Numbered from the stretch's first letter, positions 1 through 11,660 are shown. The stretch is DNA of 64,000 bases from Lepidonotus clava (GCA_936440205.1 OW387141.1:46633307-46697306); one strand, 5' to 3'. Notes: generated by a model not told the origin, from the letters alone. Numbers and translations are program-made.

Positions 1-1808
1 ATCCTTCAAATACACTGCATACAGGAAATATATACACTGAAATCGAGGCGCTATGATTAGGTCCATTAATCACAGTAATAGTGCTTTACCCGCTGTATGG
101 GAAATCACTGCCCAAATAGTGGATCAAGGCGAGGTGCGGGTGGGTATGTCATCATGAAACATTCCAAGGCACACCTGCTGTGTGAAACACCCTACATTTT
201 CTGTAAATCATACTGTATACCCTCTAGTTTCGATTGAATTGGCTGGTCTCTCTCATTGTCCTAAAGTAGATTACTTCCATCTTCTATAGATGGAAGCAAT
301 CTACAAGAGACCAGTTATTCAGTAACACCAGTAATACAAGAGTCCAGTTACTCCTGAACTGCCCCGTGCTGTTATCAATCTGAAATGGAAACAGGGATGT
401 CTTTTGTTCGCAGAGGAGAAATGTATTTCCCAAGTTGGCAATTCTACACAGAAGACCCTGAGTACCCAGACCCCTATGCTTTTGAACGAATATATGTACG
501 GTTTATTTTTCCTACTTATTTTGTCTCTCTCTTTTTCTTTTTCTTTTGCAATTGTATCAAGTGTTTTCATTTTTCTTTATGGGGCACCTGTTTATCAACT
601 TGGGAATTGGATAAGATCACTCCAATCTTGGTTTGCATGTTTGCGGATACCTTTATCTACGTGGTATTAAAGTCAACGACGTAATTCGCCTCCAAACATC
701 TTTGAATACATTTGCCACCCACCGCACTTAATATTATTCCATTTCAGATTACTCTGTAAGTATAGAAAACTACTTATAGCACAAAGGTCGAGCTGGGTAC
801 ACAAACATGAGGGGTGGATGTAAACAATCCGTCATACGTCCCGACCACGTGGGCATCAGAAGGGGGCGCGGCCCGCTGTTTACACGTACCAACAAAGTGT
901 GCTTACACGTAGCCGTAACGTAATACTTAACGCGTAGACGGTATACTACCTGTGGGGGCCTCCACCGTGAAAAATTCCAACGAGACTCTGATGTTATTTA
1001 TTTTTTGGAAATTACAAAATATTACTTATTTAGTTGAATAAAATTGGCTTGTTATAATGAGATAGCAATTTAATTTTCAGAAATTATTTAGCCATACTCC
1101 CACTTCAAGACGGACAATATGGAGATACGTTGATATATATATCGAGATGCGTTGGAGTTGCTTTACTTCTCTATTTGCTCTGTGAGTCCCATAAAGAAAA
1201 AGTTGTAATCATATACATGTGATATAAGGGGAGAGAGAGAGAAAAATAAAAGTATACAAAGAAAAACAGAATAATAAAATGATATAGTTAGACAGATAGA
1301 TTGACTGGTGCTGAGGTAGATAATTGAGGGATTATACCAGCATCAAAACACCATCTAAATGCCAATGCTAAAACACTGACCGCACATAATATCAGTCATT
1401 CAAAAGAGGACCATAATCCGGATTGCCATTGTCTACCTTCAAAGCAAGTCAGCGACCTATGTACATGTCACTAGTTATAACCAAACAGTACTTCTCTTAA
1501 GACATGGGCTTAATTTTGATAATTTTCTTGTGAACTACTCCCTGCACCCCATGGGTCAGGACCCTCATGAGTCCCTGTAGATAAGTGTGCGCCTGGAGGA
1601 GAGGCCTATAATCCGCCCCAGCCCTCACCTCCACAGACACAGGAGGAGCACCTCTGTAGACACACAACAGTCAGGTCGTTTACCGGGCAGGGCGAGAGCC
1701 GGCATTCACCAAATTACCCCGGCCCCCTCCGCAATGCTCTTCTCCCCGGATAATGTCAGACCAGGAAGAGGATCCACGGGGCTATGGAGCGCGGAGTGTG
1801 AGCTAGCC
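1..1808. other. Non-coding stretch, no gene seen
   Basis: Mostly AT-rich unique sequence. A hairpin lies at 243-314 (listed separately). A more CpG-rich patch at about 820-960 contains several ACACGT or CACGTG-like words and a stretch resembling a weak CTCF site near 860-875. Short open frames at 385-684 and 1587-1955 overlap other frames or read through repeats and show no protein-like pattern, so I do not call them genes. Confidence 0.5.
243..314. repeat. Imperfect hairpin
   Basis: An outer 9-bp stem (CTGGTCTCT at 243-251 with AGAGACCAG at 306-314) encloses an inner 16-bp stem (266-281 with 289-304, one mismatch) and a 7-nt loop. It may be a remnant of a small foldback transposon; no target duplication is clear. 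Confidence 0.6.
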
Positions 1809-1925
1809 TGTATGCGCTTTTTTTTTATGAGACTACGCAGTGAACTCTCCTATATACGCCTTGATCCCAACCGTTTAAACCTGCATTGGCTTATTGAAAC
1901 TCATAACCCAATCATTTGGTTCAGA
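1809..1925 (+). repeat. Dispersed repeat H, copy 1
   Basis: This segment resembles 59530-59630: both contain GCAGTGAACYCTCCYATA, then a CCCAAC block, a TTGAAAC block and ATAACCCAATC in the same order. It is probably an old interspersed repeat of unknown class. Confidence 0.5.
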
Positions 1926-2136
1926 TCCGACTCTTGGTTGAGAGACCAACACTAGGCCATTGGGAAAGGAGTATAGCAGAGTCCATCAGGATGGAGGAGC
2001 GTCTTATTTTAACAGGAAGTTTGTATGGACATAAGTCGTACCCCGCTCAATACCTTTCCTAGCCGTAAACAAGGCAATTATTTCCTTGTAGCTTAAGAGT
2101 CAGCAGAATGTATCTTTCCTTTTAGACCCCCCCCCC

Positions 2137-2153
2137 CCCCCCGTGTTTTACCT
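2137..2153 (+). repeat. Mono-C tract
   Basis: A run of about 16 C residues, one of more than a dozen such tracts in the window. Confidence 0.9.
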
Positions 2154-2324
2154 GAGACGGATAGCCAAATGTCCCAATCAGTATGCCCTAAACATAAGAC
2201 CAGCCCTTTTGACGTTTGAAAGCAATTGTTATATGCCTTAATCGTATTCGTTCTTTTAATATTCGACCGAGCCTGATCCCCATCTTCCCAGAATGAACTC
2301 CTCCAACAAATAAATTATCTCCAT

Positions 2325-2560
2325 TAAACCTTGGCGCCCCCTAGTGGCGTTTTAAGCGGTCCCGAAATGCCCCGCGCGGACCGGAAGTCGTCGGTTGGGG
2401 AACGCCGGCCGCGCGTTTGTCTCGCTGACATATCCCATGATGCCGTGCGGTCTCTCCTTCCACTTCCGACGACTCCATTAAGAAGTGGTCGTCTCCGGGA
2501 GGAGGAGAAGGCGGAGAGGGGGAGTGTTGGTAGTGGAGAAGAGGTGGAGAGCGAATAGGC
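2325..2560. promoter_or_regulatory. CpG-rich promoter-like island with CTCF-like site
   Basis: This is an unusually CpG-rich block in AT-rich surroundings. On the minus strand 2333-2349 reads CGCCACTAGGGGGCGCC, a close match to the bilaterian CTCF core. It is followed by an ETS-like ACCGGAAGTC (about 2379-2388), CCCATGATGC (about 2435) like the ZNF143/THAP11 half-motif, and CACTTCCG (about 2460). Such combinations are typical of housekeeping promoters. Open frames run both ways through the island but look like GC-rich shadow frames, so no transcript direction is assigned. The island abuts a family A transposon starting at 2570. Confidence 0.5.
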
Positions 2561-2569
2561 CGATTGCCA

Positions 2570-2925
2570 CCCAGCCAACCTGCACTGTATTAGAAATGTT
2601 CTGCAACCATAAATTTTTAGTCAGTTTGTTACTTACTAAGATGGCACGGCACGTAACAGTTATGTTATTGATGAAACCTCACTAAATCAAAATGTTATTA
2701 AAACAATTCTTTTGGTGAGGTAAAGACGAAACCATAACAGAACATTAGGCCTATAAGAATCTTCTGTTTGTGTTAAAGAACGTAATTAGAACATTGTAAT
2801 AATGTCACAATGTGATGTCACAGCAGTAGGTTGCAGCGATGTAATTGGGAGTCATCAAAAGAATGTAACAGGAACCAACCAGAACGTTGCTGCAACATTA
2901 TAATAACGTCGCATCCTTGGCTGGG
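2570..2925 (+). mobile_element. Family A non-autonomous TIR element, copy 1
   Basis: About 356 bp bounded by CCCAGCCAA and CCTTGGCTGGG inverted ends. The interior has recurring ACATTATAATAACGT-like words and a 'GGTGAGG' region shared with copies at 15384-15749, 16757-16940, 13124-13485, 58371-58729 and 60543-60820. It has no coding capacity and no clear target duplication. Confidence 0.75.
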
Positions 2926-4465
2926 CAGTTCCCTCTTGTTGCGGGACTACCCCTGAAATCCCCCCTATGCTACAGCATTGGAGGTGGCAGAAAACATTGA
3001 TTTTCTTAGCTCTTTCCCTTAATTTGATTCAGATTTTCTAGTATTTGTTAAATCAGGGACACGGCTATGCAAAACTATTTACTTTTTATCTGGAAAGTAA
3101 TTATAAGAGACACGGGGAGACAAAAAGCAATCCTTAAGCATTGAGTCTATGGACAGGAAGGTTCATTTTTCGGGAGGTGTCTCACGCCAAAATTTTCCAC
3201 ACGATGCGAACTGGCATCCGGTCTATCGGGTACTTGGAGATTTGTGAGACAAGCGGCGGTAGATGGCCACGGGCCGCGTGAGACAAGTACTGAGGGGGAG
3301 ACATGTAAAGGCACATAGGGGCAGATAACGCGGGAGGAAAGGGGTCAAGGGTCATCGGTGAATTGAATGGCGATGTCATCCAAATAACAAACATGTAAAT
3401 TGTATCTGTAGTTGATAATTTAGCATTACGATACTTAATGTTAATACATTTTGATTTTTGTTCATTATCCATCCAGGAACTCTCATGATGTCTTACAGTT
3501 ATATCATGTTTATTATTCAAATAGACACTGTGCAGTATAATAAGCATACTCTTCAGAATGTTACTGTATTCTGTAACAACTATATGAGTCGACTTTCAGC
3601 TTTATATAATAAGACATTTCATTCTCAGCCTTTCTACACATTTAGTGACGCTAGAAATGACCGATAAAACCGATTTCACCAAATCGTATCAAAGTCGTTC
3701 ATAATTTTTGCCATGGTATATAGTATGAATCACTCAGGGTTCAGCATCCCCCCCCCCCCCCCCTTCACTGACAGATGCCTTCATACACGTTGAAACGGCT
3801 TCTCCGCTTACCTTTAACCGGTGTCTATTCGCGCCTAATGACGCCGCAGTCCGCTTGGCGGCGCTGCGAACCCAGATCCGGTTTGACAGGAAGCCGCGCC
3901 TCGAATTGAGACTAATCTCGTTAAGGTTTTCCCGGCATGCACCTGGCAAACCGAGCCGCCTGGCGGGGAGTGGTGTCAACTGGTTTAAAAAGGAGAAACT
4001 AATGGGATTTTGTAGCAGTTGTTTCTCTCAAGCGTTCTAAATGTCCTGTCAGATTTTATTAGACCTGAGAGCGGTTCCCGCGGTAACAGGGTTGTCTCAT
4101 ACCGTGGGTTTCTTTCACCGATTGGATGACATGATGCCGTCAGCTTGTGATAAGACATGTCACAGGGTGGTGGTTGAGGTTAAAAAGTGGGCAGGGGTAA
4201 TGTGAAGGTTATTACTCATTATCTTTGCAATAAAGATTCCAGGGATTTCAGGCGATAAACCCAGGGCATTTATTGATATCTACTACACGTCAGGGGAGGG
4301 ATAAAGTTTCACATGCTCTTTTTCTGAACTTTTGTTGACATTCTTATCTTTAACACTACGCTCATAAATAGTAAAATGAAAAGTAACAATGGTCTTTCCA
4401 ATGTACTAGTTGAAGTACATGATGTATTTGAATCACCTATATTAATGGATTCATCTGTAGGCCAG
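2926..4465. other. Non-coding stretch, no gene seen
   Basis: AT-rich sequence with a mono-C tract at 3749-3763. A GC-richer, higher-complexity block at about 3785-3985 contains GGCGGCGCTGCG and paired CCGCC/GGCGG words and could be a regulatory element. Nothing resembles a conserved protein. Confidence 0.4.
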
Positions 4466-4735
4466 ACCTAGGGTGTTCTGATAGTGCAGTGGTAGGGTGT
4501 TGGCTTCCTCTTCCCAAAATCAGCAGTTCAAGTCTCTGTCCTGCTACTGTGGTATTAGACGTTCTCCCTGTGGTCAATGACAGGGTTAATTATCAAAGTC
4601 CTAGTGCCATCAGCCGTTGTATATGTGGTGCCCTGCCAATGGGACACTGCATATAAAAGAAGACTTGCATTGGTAAAAGTGTAGGGGTATGCCAATGTAG
4701 CTGTTGTGTATGACTAGCACTTGTTTTTCATTCAT
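4466..4735 (+). mobile_element. tRNA-derived SINE-like element
   Basis: The head has a Pol III A-box-like TAGTGCAGTGGTAGGGTG (about 4478-4495) and a B-box-like AGTTCAAGTCTC about 50 nt further on, as in a tRNA-derived SINE. The body runs through CCCTGCCAATGGGACACTGC and AAGACTTGCATTGG. The 3' end is not sharply defined and no target duplication was found. Confidence 0.55.
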
Positions 4736-6069
4736 GTACTAATAGAACATGGTTGCACATGATTGTATTCAGACATGAGCACCTTATGGACTATATTGAT
4801 TCCAGTCAGTCATGTCAAAATTAATTGTGTATACAATGTTGGAGTCATCATACAATTGGGAAGTTACTAAATACTTATCTACAAGCAGGTTGACTTATGA
4901 CGTTACCTTTCTTGTCTTATCTAACAATTAAGGATTGGGTCTATCACAACTAAGAATCCCAAACTCTTACTCTGACACTAAAGTAAACCAAACTTATTGG
5001 GCCATAACAGAAGAATACCTAAAGTATTATGATCAAGTAATTTTTGGTGTAAGTCACCCCCACCACCAACCATCATCTAACACACAGCCATTTGCTTCAG
5101 GAAGCAGTGTGACCTTCGCGGTAGTAGAATTCACCTATTATCGCGCCCTCAGCTGTCATTGCTGTCTTCTCCAGTAATCATGTCAGTAAATAACAAACAG
5201 GGGGACCAGGGACCGACAAGTGTTGGGTCCTGTCCCGCACGAGCCCCCTCTCTGACCGACAGGCTGTCATCATTCTACAGACAAGACATCATAAACAGAG
5301 CTGTCTTATGTTTGGCACTAACAAACATCTTTACTTCCTGAGTTAATCTAAGAAAGGTGTTGTAGAATTTGTAGAACGGAAAATGTGTTCTATACAATAA
5401 TATGATTATAGGCAGACGAGGGAGCCAGAACTTCTCACACCAAAGATCTGTCATTGTTACATTTATATGTAATTACCGATTCAGGTATTTCTTTTTCCTT
5501 TTTGGCCTTATCTAAACGTCTGAAGCTTACTAGTTTCATGCAAGTGACCCCAAAATAACATTGATGAATGTTGTTCTACAAAAGCATATATATAATTATC
5601 GATTCACGAGTACAATCTTCGGTATTTCCATAGTGATATTCCTGACATGAAAGAACATTTTTGGACTATATGATTCATTGTGCCTTGCGTTGGTACTCAA
5701 AACATTCACAATGATAATGTTTCGACTTTTAAGCTATATACTTTTCCCTTCATAACTACTCTTTATGTTGACAGAATATGTAACCCAAATGCAGCATCAT
5801 TAAATACTTCTTACATGGCGTTGTTGTACAACTAACTCAATAAAAAAGATGTTTACAGAAGCAGATAGTCCAGGCAGATAGTGCAAACAGTGAGCACCCT
5901 TTTTGAGGTTGTCCCAGAGTGAACCCTCCCCACCCTGTACACAAGCCCCCTGCCCACGTGGCAATGCTAAGCCTCATTGCTGAGACGTAATGACCCATTA
6001 GACGCCAATACCCGGCCCGGCATGGAGTCAGCCCCACCTCCACAGCCGCCAGCATGGGCTACACCCTAA
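4736..6069. other. Non-coding stretch, no gene seen
   Basis: Unique AT-rich sequence with a more GC-rich block near 5890-6065. I see no splice-bounded coding exon, repeat family or RNA gene that I can support. Confidence 0.4.
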
Positions 6070-6159
6070 AGCCTGGGTTCCACTAGGCGATTCTGACTGC
6101 TACTTATTTGGTAATCTATAAGTTGTTACCAGTAATACTGCAAAAGACCACACATCCTA

Positions 6160-7820
6160 CACTGTAAAAAATAACCGTAGAATATACAGGGTACAACCGT
6201 TATTCATGCTGGTAATCTACCGTTTTTTATTTTATGGGCAAAACCTGTATAATCAATGCATATAATGGTATTCAACCGTACATATAACAGTAGTTGATTT
6301 TTACGGTAGAGTTCTGTAAACATTATATTACTGAAATATGACAAATCACTGATAGTCTTGGTAAGGCGGACTCAACGTGAACGTAATGAGTCAGGCCTTC
6401 TAATCTGAGTGGCCCTGGCCTTAAGTGTTACAACAAGTGTTCTATTACACCTCAAAACATTTGCAAAACATTTTAAACACCTTTTCTGTACGTTTTATCG
6501 GTGCACACCTTTTTAGTACAATAACCTTTTCAGCTATACCCTAGTAGGTTTCAAAATTGTTTCAGTATTACAGCCTAAAGGGAGTCCCCATTTACAACAT
6601 TTGTCCATATATAGACTTAGCATTCCCTAAAAAAATCAAATAATTCGCTTAACCCTTTAACATTAAGTTCCATATCTTTATTCTAAATATATGAAAAAAC
6701 TTCATTCAGTATGTGCTCTTACTGCCACAAATTATTTGAAGTTTTACAACTTGGTACTGCTGAGTCTTGAACCAGCGACCTCTCACATACAAAGCCAGTG
6801 CTCTACCACTGAGCTATGGAGGCTTGTGGTCAGACAAAGGCAAGCAGTTTTACTCAATTGAAATAATAGGGGTATGAGACTTGGTATAGGTAATAGACAT
6901 CAACAGAGTATTGGGTCGGGCACATGTGTATTAGAAGTCATGGTTTGGTCACAGTTACGGGATTGCAATACCTGACCTAAATAGCGCAGTGTTAGGTTGC
7001 TCTGCCAGACTAGGAGGGGAGAATGTAAAATTTAGGTTGACCAAGTGCATGACCAGAACCACCTTCATTATCCTTATATGTAGTTCAATATCTCTCCACC
7101 AGGTGACAGTATATGCCTATTCTATGCAGTTATTTTCTTCTAAATGTTAATATAGATTCATTGTAAAATTCTGAGAATTTTCATGGCATTGTAGAACATA
7201 TAAGAAGCGTATATGGAATGTATCAGAATGTATTTTGAGTTAATGGAAAATTGTCTTGTATGAGTTTTGGAGATGTACTTTGTTTAAACACCTTTTTCAC
7301 ATGTGGACAGACATAGGGACTAGGGTATGGGTCTCATGTTTCTGGGACTCACAAGAGGTACCCCTACCCTACCCTGGTTCAGAGGTCAACTCTGCATTTG
7401 TATATGCATGGTGTTGAAAGAGTTTTGACTCTAGCCTTGAACTTTACCTCTTGGTTGATCAAATGCCATTGATGTATCCAAAACATTGTTTGAGATAATA
7501 AGGCATGGAATAAATAGTGGATGTCACTGTATGTCACATTTACAGTCCTTTACAGGATCATGAGCCTATGGGCCTGTAATTTGAACAATTTCTACTGTAT
7601 ATACGATGGTAATAAATTGTTAGTAAAAATGGTATTGGCCAGTCATAATGAAGGTTGACCGTAATTTTCTACGGTATAACACTGTGAAAATTAAACGGTT
7701 TTGGTCCGTAAAAACTACGGTCATGTAGTGAATACGGTCAACCGTCAAATTAACGGTACTCTACTGGAGCCACAGTTGCCAGTAGTTTACCGTAAAATCT
7801 ACGGGTATTTTTTTACAGTG
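6160..7820 (+). mobile_element. Element C: TIR transposon with TA duplication
   Basis: The ends are inverted copies: CACTGTAAAAAATAACCGTAG on the left and CTACGGGTATTTTTTTACAGTG on the right. TA dinucleotides flank both sides (6158-6159 and 7821-7822), as in mariner-like insertions. Just inside the right end are several ACGGT/ACCGT repeats. The 1661-bp body has no frame above 60 codons and no transposase, so it is non-autonomous. A tRNA-like sequence (6752-6823, minus) sits inside it. Confidence 0.8.
6752..6823 (-). repeat. tRNA-like sequence (SINE head or tRNA pseudogene)
   Basis: Read on the minus strand it has a near-perfect A box (TAGCTCAGTGGTAGAGC) and a B-box-like GGTTCAAGACT at proper spacing, with a possible TGT (Thr) anticodon in a 7-nt loop. 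The 3' acceptor strand does not pair with the 5' GCCTCCA and the T stem pairs poorly, so it is not a functional tRNA gene. It is better explained as a tRNA-derived SINE head or pseudogene carried inside element C. Confidence 0.65.
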
Positions 7821-7947
7821 TACATATTGTTTGAAAGAGAATTCGAAGTCTGTCCTAATGGTATGTAACATGTATATGATTCACCAATATTCCCAGTGCC
7901 GAAGTTTGATCCCATGAGTAATATCGGCTTGTCGAATATGTCCTTAA

Positions 7948-8150
7948 AGCCTGTATTCCACACGCCGAATAGATGTTGCCGATTTTGTATTTGTTTTATT
8001 TTCTTCGAGAAACCCCATTGACCTACCTACTAATTGAAAGAGAATTGTAAACCTTTCTAGTGAGATATAACAATCTTGTTTACATCCAACCTTAATTCCC
8101 ACTGCTGATTTTTAAAATTGGCAGCAAAATGAACATGTGGAATATAGGCT
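7948..8150 (+). mobile_element. Family D TIR element, copy 1
   Basis: A 203-bp element with 15-bp ends AGCCTGTATTCCACA and TGTGGAATATAGGCT (one mismatch when inverted). It starts only 3 bp after the split copy 3, so the two lie head to tail. No coding capacity. Confidence 0.75.
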
Positions 8151-9960
8151 CATAGGCCTCGAGATCTGAGCTTCATTTGAGTTTGTGAGGATATGTGATA
8201 TAACATCTCTTCAACAGTTCCAAAGCAATATTGTACTATAACTTCAGATTGATTTGATTTGATAAGACGATTAAAGTTAGCAACAACTCTTGGGTTGGAA
8301 CGTCTGAGTTTCAAAATAAATCGAAATACATTTGAGTTGAGGTTCACAGGAGGGCCAGGAGTTGTAATGGTAGGGTATTACACTTCTGGTTGGATGGATT
8401 TGAAATGACTTTTGGAATCAATATTACTTTAAGTATTTGCCACGTCTATTCTATGAAAATGTGGTTCATGAAGTACAACTTTATGATACTGTAATGAAAC
8501 TAACCATAAGATGCAGATCAGAACCATTAACCCTGGCATTTGAACACAGACATCTAGAGTGATGGTGATCTAGGTTAGCAGTGCCATCACCGGAACACTG
8601 AACAAATAGACAGAATCCGCCTCACCTATTGGGGAGTGTGGACGAGTGAACAGGTGGACAAAGGTTCAGGGGGATGTTGATAGGCTGGTACGGAGGGGCT
8701 TCTACCAGAACCAGAAACACTGACTGAGGTGATGCAATAACTTCTGTAGGGGTTCTAATGAACTTACCATGACCTTCATAGGCATGGTGAATACACCTTT
8801 CCCACAATTTGGACAATATGTTATGCGAAGAACCATTTGGTCTTTGTGAAATGAACAAGGGTTAGTGGAATGGTCAAAACTCCTGTTCCTTTAAATTTCG
8901 TTTAAACATATCAAAACATAATGAAAGAGCAGTATATTGGCAATGATCAGTAAAAATAAATGTGCTGTATTTCTGGAAAATGAGGGATTTGATATTATTG
9001 GATGATTTTAGCATTGTATCCATAGGGAAGCCAACCAACAAACATGCTCATTGACTAACTATTAAATGACAACCAACATCAGAATATTCCCTATACCCCT
9101 CATTGAACCACTCTTCCTCTCACTATTTGAGGGCTGCATGGTGAGGGGTGCATACTTTGGGCGGTACCTCCCCACCCTCATATATTTACATGCTTTCCCC
9201 TTACTTTGAGAGGGATGCATAGTTTGGGCAAAGTACCCCCCCCCCCCACTCCCCTCCACCCATTGCCCCTCATTTACCTACTGCTCTCACTATGTGAGTT
9301 GTGCTGACTTTGGAAAGGCCAGGAGTCTGAGAAAATACCACGGACAGGGCCTCGGTATGTTAACACAGGGGGCAGCCCCCAAAGGTCGGCCCTCGGCCCG
9401 CGCCCTACATTACGGCATGCGGCAACATTTCACACCTACCCCGGGCGATCACAACCACCGTATGGACAGATCAGTACAGAGGGGATACCTTAGGCGTTAG
9501 CTTGGGGAGCATATCATTATTGGAGGCATATCCAGGCCTAGAGTTGAAAGAGGTTCAAAATACGCTTTTTAAGTCAAATGTTGTGTTCTCTTAATGAGAG
9601 TTCAATTTTTCCAAGAATTTTTGTGATATGCACGGTATTTTACCTGCATTTTGGGACCCAAAGTACCCAAAGTGCCCTCTTCCGACTTTACATTTAACTG
9701 TGAAGAGGATAAAGTTGAGGTGAAAAAGAGACAGGCATTTAATATTGCCACATGGATATCATGGTCGATCTCCCTACCATTCCTCTCGGGGAAAAAACAT
9801 AACTTGAACAGGCCTGTAGTAGCTGAACTTGGAGTTCAGAGATATATTCCGAAAATACCTTTCCTGGCAGATTATGTATGTAGCATGTATTCCTGCTTAA
9901 TGCACCTAATACCTGCAGCTTATTGCTGCTAACATGTCCCTTTGAATCGTTCAAACACGT
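8151..9960. other. Non-coding stretch, no gene seen
   Basis: AT-rich DNA. A weak tRNA-A-box-like word (GTTGTAATGGTAGGGTATTA) lies near 8362. A mono-C tract is at 9239-9247. The block at 9300-9490 is more GC-rich and of higher complexity than its surroundings, but no coding exon can be supported. Confidence 0.4.
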
Positions 9961-9992
9961 CGTTACTTCTTGATCTGACGCTGGACGCTGCG

Positions 9993-10055
9993 TGACGTCA
10001 CGTGGAGATTATGACGTCACGCTGAGAGTGTGACGTCACGCTGAGAATGACGTAC
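9993..10055 (+). promoter_or_regulatory. Tandem CRE (CREB/ATF) site cluster
   Basis: Three perfect palindromic TGACGTCA sites lie at 9993-10000, 10012-10019 and 10031-10038, at an exact 19-bp period. A fourth degenerate TGACGTAC follows at 10048-10055. TGACGTCA is the canonical full CRE bound by CREB/ATF bZIP dimers. The phased spacing arises from a short tandem duplication of a TGACGTCACGCTGAGA-type unit. No promoter or first exon is recognised next to it, so it could be an enhancer or a chance minisatellite. Confidence 0.7.
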
Positions 10056-10243
10056 TGGTTGAGGAGCTGTGGTGAGAGCTACCCGCTGGTCACCCTCAGC
10101 TTAGAAAAAATATATAAGATAAAGTATTTTTCCTTTTTTTATTTAAAAATACCTCTTACAAGTTTGGTCTTCTAGCAGCAGATGATTAGTATACGTAATA
10201 GTACGAGGAATTTACATTAATATAAGTGGCTTCGCCAGGCTGA

Positions 10244-10340
10244 AAAATGCTGGCAATGACAAACTCTTTCAGGATTCAAACTCACAACCTTTGGGTTTGG
10301 AGGTGTGGGTCCTAACCACTACATCATGAAGCTGCATAGA
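10244..10340 (-). mobile_element. tRNA-derived SINE-like head
   Basis: On the minus strand, TGATGTAGTGGTTAGGAC resembles an A box, followed by a B-box-like GAGTTTGAATCC at tRNA spacing. The sequence is diverged and the body is not defined. Confidence 0.45.
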
Positions 10341-11040
10341 GGATGAGAGTGGAACTAAATAAAGGGGTCACGACCTAATTTGCTAGTTCCCAAAGGTCTT
10401 TAATGAGTGGTTTAACAAAAATGCAACCAGATAGATAGGCTTGTAGCAGCCTATTTTGCTGGTTCTTGGTATGACTTGAAGTAAGTTCAGTGTTTAGACT
10501 GCTACATGCGAAAGGACATTATTTTAGAAGTAATAGGGTAAACATCTCACCATAATAACAAAAAATAACCAAGTAGCACCTCTGCTTGAAGAGTGTCCCT
10601 CATCTGCTCATCCGATAATTATGAACTGTCGGTGGTGTCCCTGCATGGAGAGTGAATGCCCTATATGCATGTCATAAAGTGTGCCGATGACATATCTGTT
10701 TGCAGATTGAACTGTTCACCCTATAAAGTATGTCAGTAATGTACAGGAGGAGCCCCCCAGCCTGCCCTGACCCTGCAGCATAGTGGTACGGCCCGTGGGG
10801 GTAATTCAGGGGGAAACCCAAGACGACCACAGATATCCCAGTCCTCCTGATTAGGTTTAAACTAGTGCCATCCCCGCCATGCCTTTCCCAGAAGTGGCCA
10901 TCTATCTCGTGAGTACAAAGGGATGAACTCAAGGGAAAGACCCGTATTCCATGTAGTTTTTGTAATGTTTCATAGCCAAGCTAACCACAAAAACATGATA
11001 CAGCATGCTTTTCTATGATGTTCTGTCACGAGGTGTAGTC
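10341..11040. other. Non-coding stretch, no gene seen
   Basis: Unique sequence. The part from about 10700 to 10920 is GC-richer and non-repetitive, so it is a candidate for a conserved non-coding element. No protein pattern is visible on either strand. Confidence 0.35.
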
Positions 11041-11054
11041 ATAGCTATGGGCAC

Positions 11055-11216
11055 GAGATGAAACACTACTACTTATCTCTGATTCCATCAGAAATTGTTC
11101 CCTTGTATGGTAGGAGTTTAAGAGTTAAAGCGTAAATCTATACTAGATGAAACATCACTACTGGTCATGTTTCTGATTCTATCTTCAGAAATTGCTGTCT
11201 ACATGGTAGGTATTAA
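11055..11216 (+). repeat. Diverged ~90-bp tandem duplication
   Basis: Two diverged copies beginning GATGAAACA, followed by a TCTGATTC block, CAGAAATTG and ATGGTAGG, start near 11058 and 11148. Confidence 0.55.
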
Positions 11217-11400
11217 ATATTAGATTTCAAATTTCTCAATACTGATATTTTAAACCTTAAACCCCTACCGAGAAATTTGAAATCTAATATTTAGATGAAT
11301 TAATTCATCTAACCGTTATCAATATTAACATCAAGATTAGTATTGAAAAATGCGAAATCTAATATTTGAACGAATTAATTCATCTTATCGTTATCAGTAT
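11214..11400. repeat. 24-bp inverted repeat plus direct duplication
   Basis: Arms 11214-11237 and 11270-11293 are perfect inverted copies (core AGATTTCAAATTTCTC) with a 32-nt loop. The right arm continues into GAATTAATTCATCTA, itself palindromic, and this block is repeated directly about 70 bp later (near 11370). It may be part of an unrecognised foldback element. Confidence 0.7.
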
Positions 11401-11660
11401 TACCCTATGTATCCTGATATCACCCCCCCCCCCCCCATCCCTGACCCCCGACCCCTGTACAAGGCCCCGCCACCAGCAGTAAGTGTCGGACCCCTCGCCT
11501 GGAGTCGGGGGCGCCCTGACCCCCCTGTCGCGGGGGTCCTGACCCCCTGTCATGGGGCGCGAGGCTCGTACTCCATCTCAGAAACATGGCGCCATGTCCG
11601 ACAAATGAGGGACCGCCGGGGTCTGAGGGGTAACGGGGCATTCTGGGGACTGTCCTTTTA
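11401..11660. repeat. Mono-C tract and C/G-rich block
   Basis: A C tract at 11424-11437 is followed by a GC-rich run with repeated GACCCCC words. Proline/glycine-rich open frames here come from the composition and are not called genes. Confidence 0.5.

Larger units (their letters stand above)
6070..7944 (+). mobile_element. Family D TIR element, copy 3, split by element C
   Basis: The left piece (6070-6159) starts AGCCTGGGTTCCACT and the right piece (7821-7944) carries the TTTGAAAGAGAATT-to-TTCCCAGTGC interior seen in the intact copies at 7948-8150 and 33175-33390. Without the insertion it is about 212 bp, matching the 203- and 216-bp copies. Element C inserted at a TA in its middle. Confidence 0.7.

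Noticed and set aside
6752-6823. A functional tRNA-Thr(TGT) gene
   Set aside because: The acceptor and T stems do not pair properly, although the A and B boxes are good.
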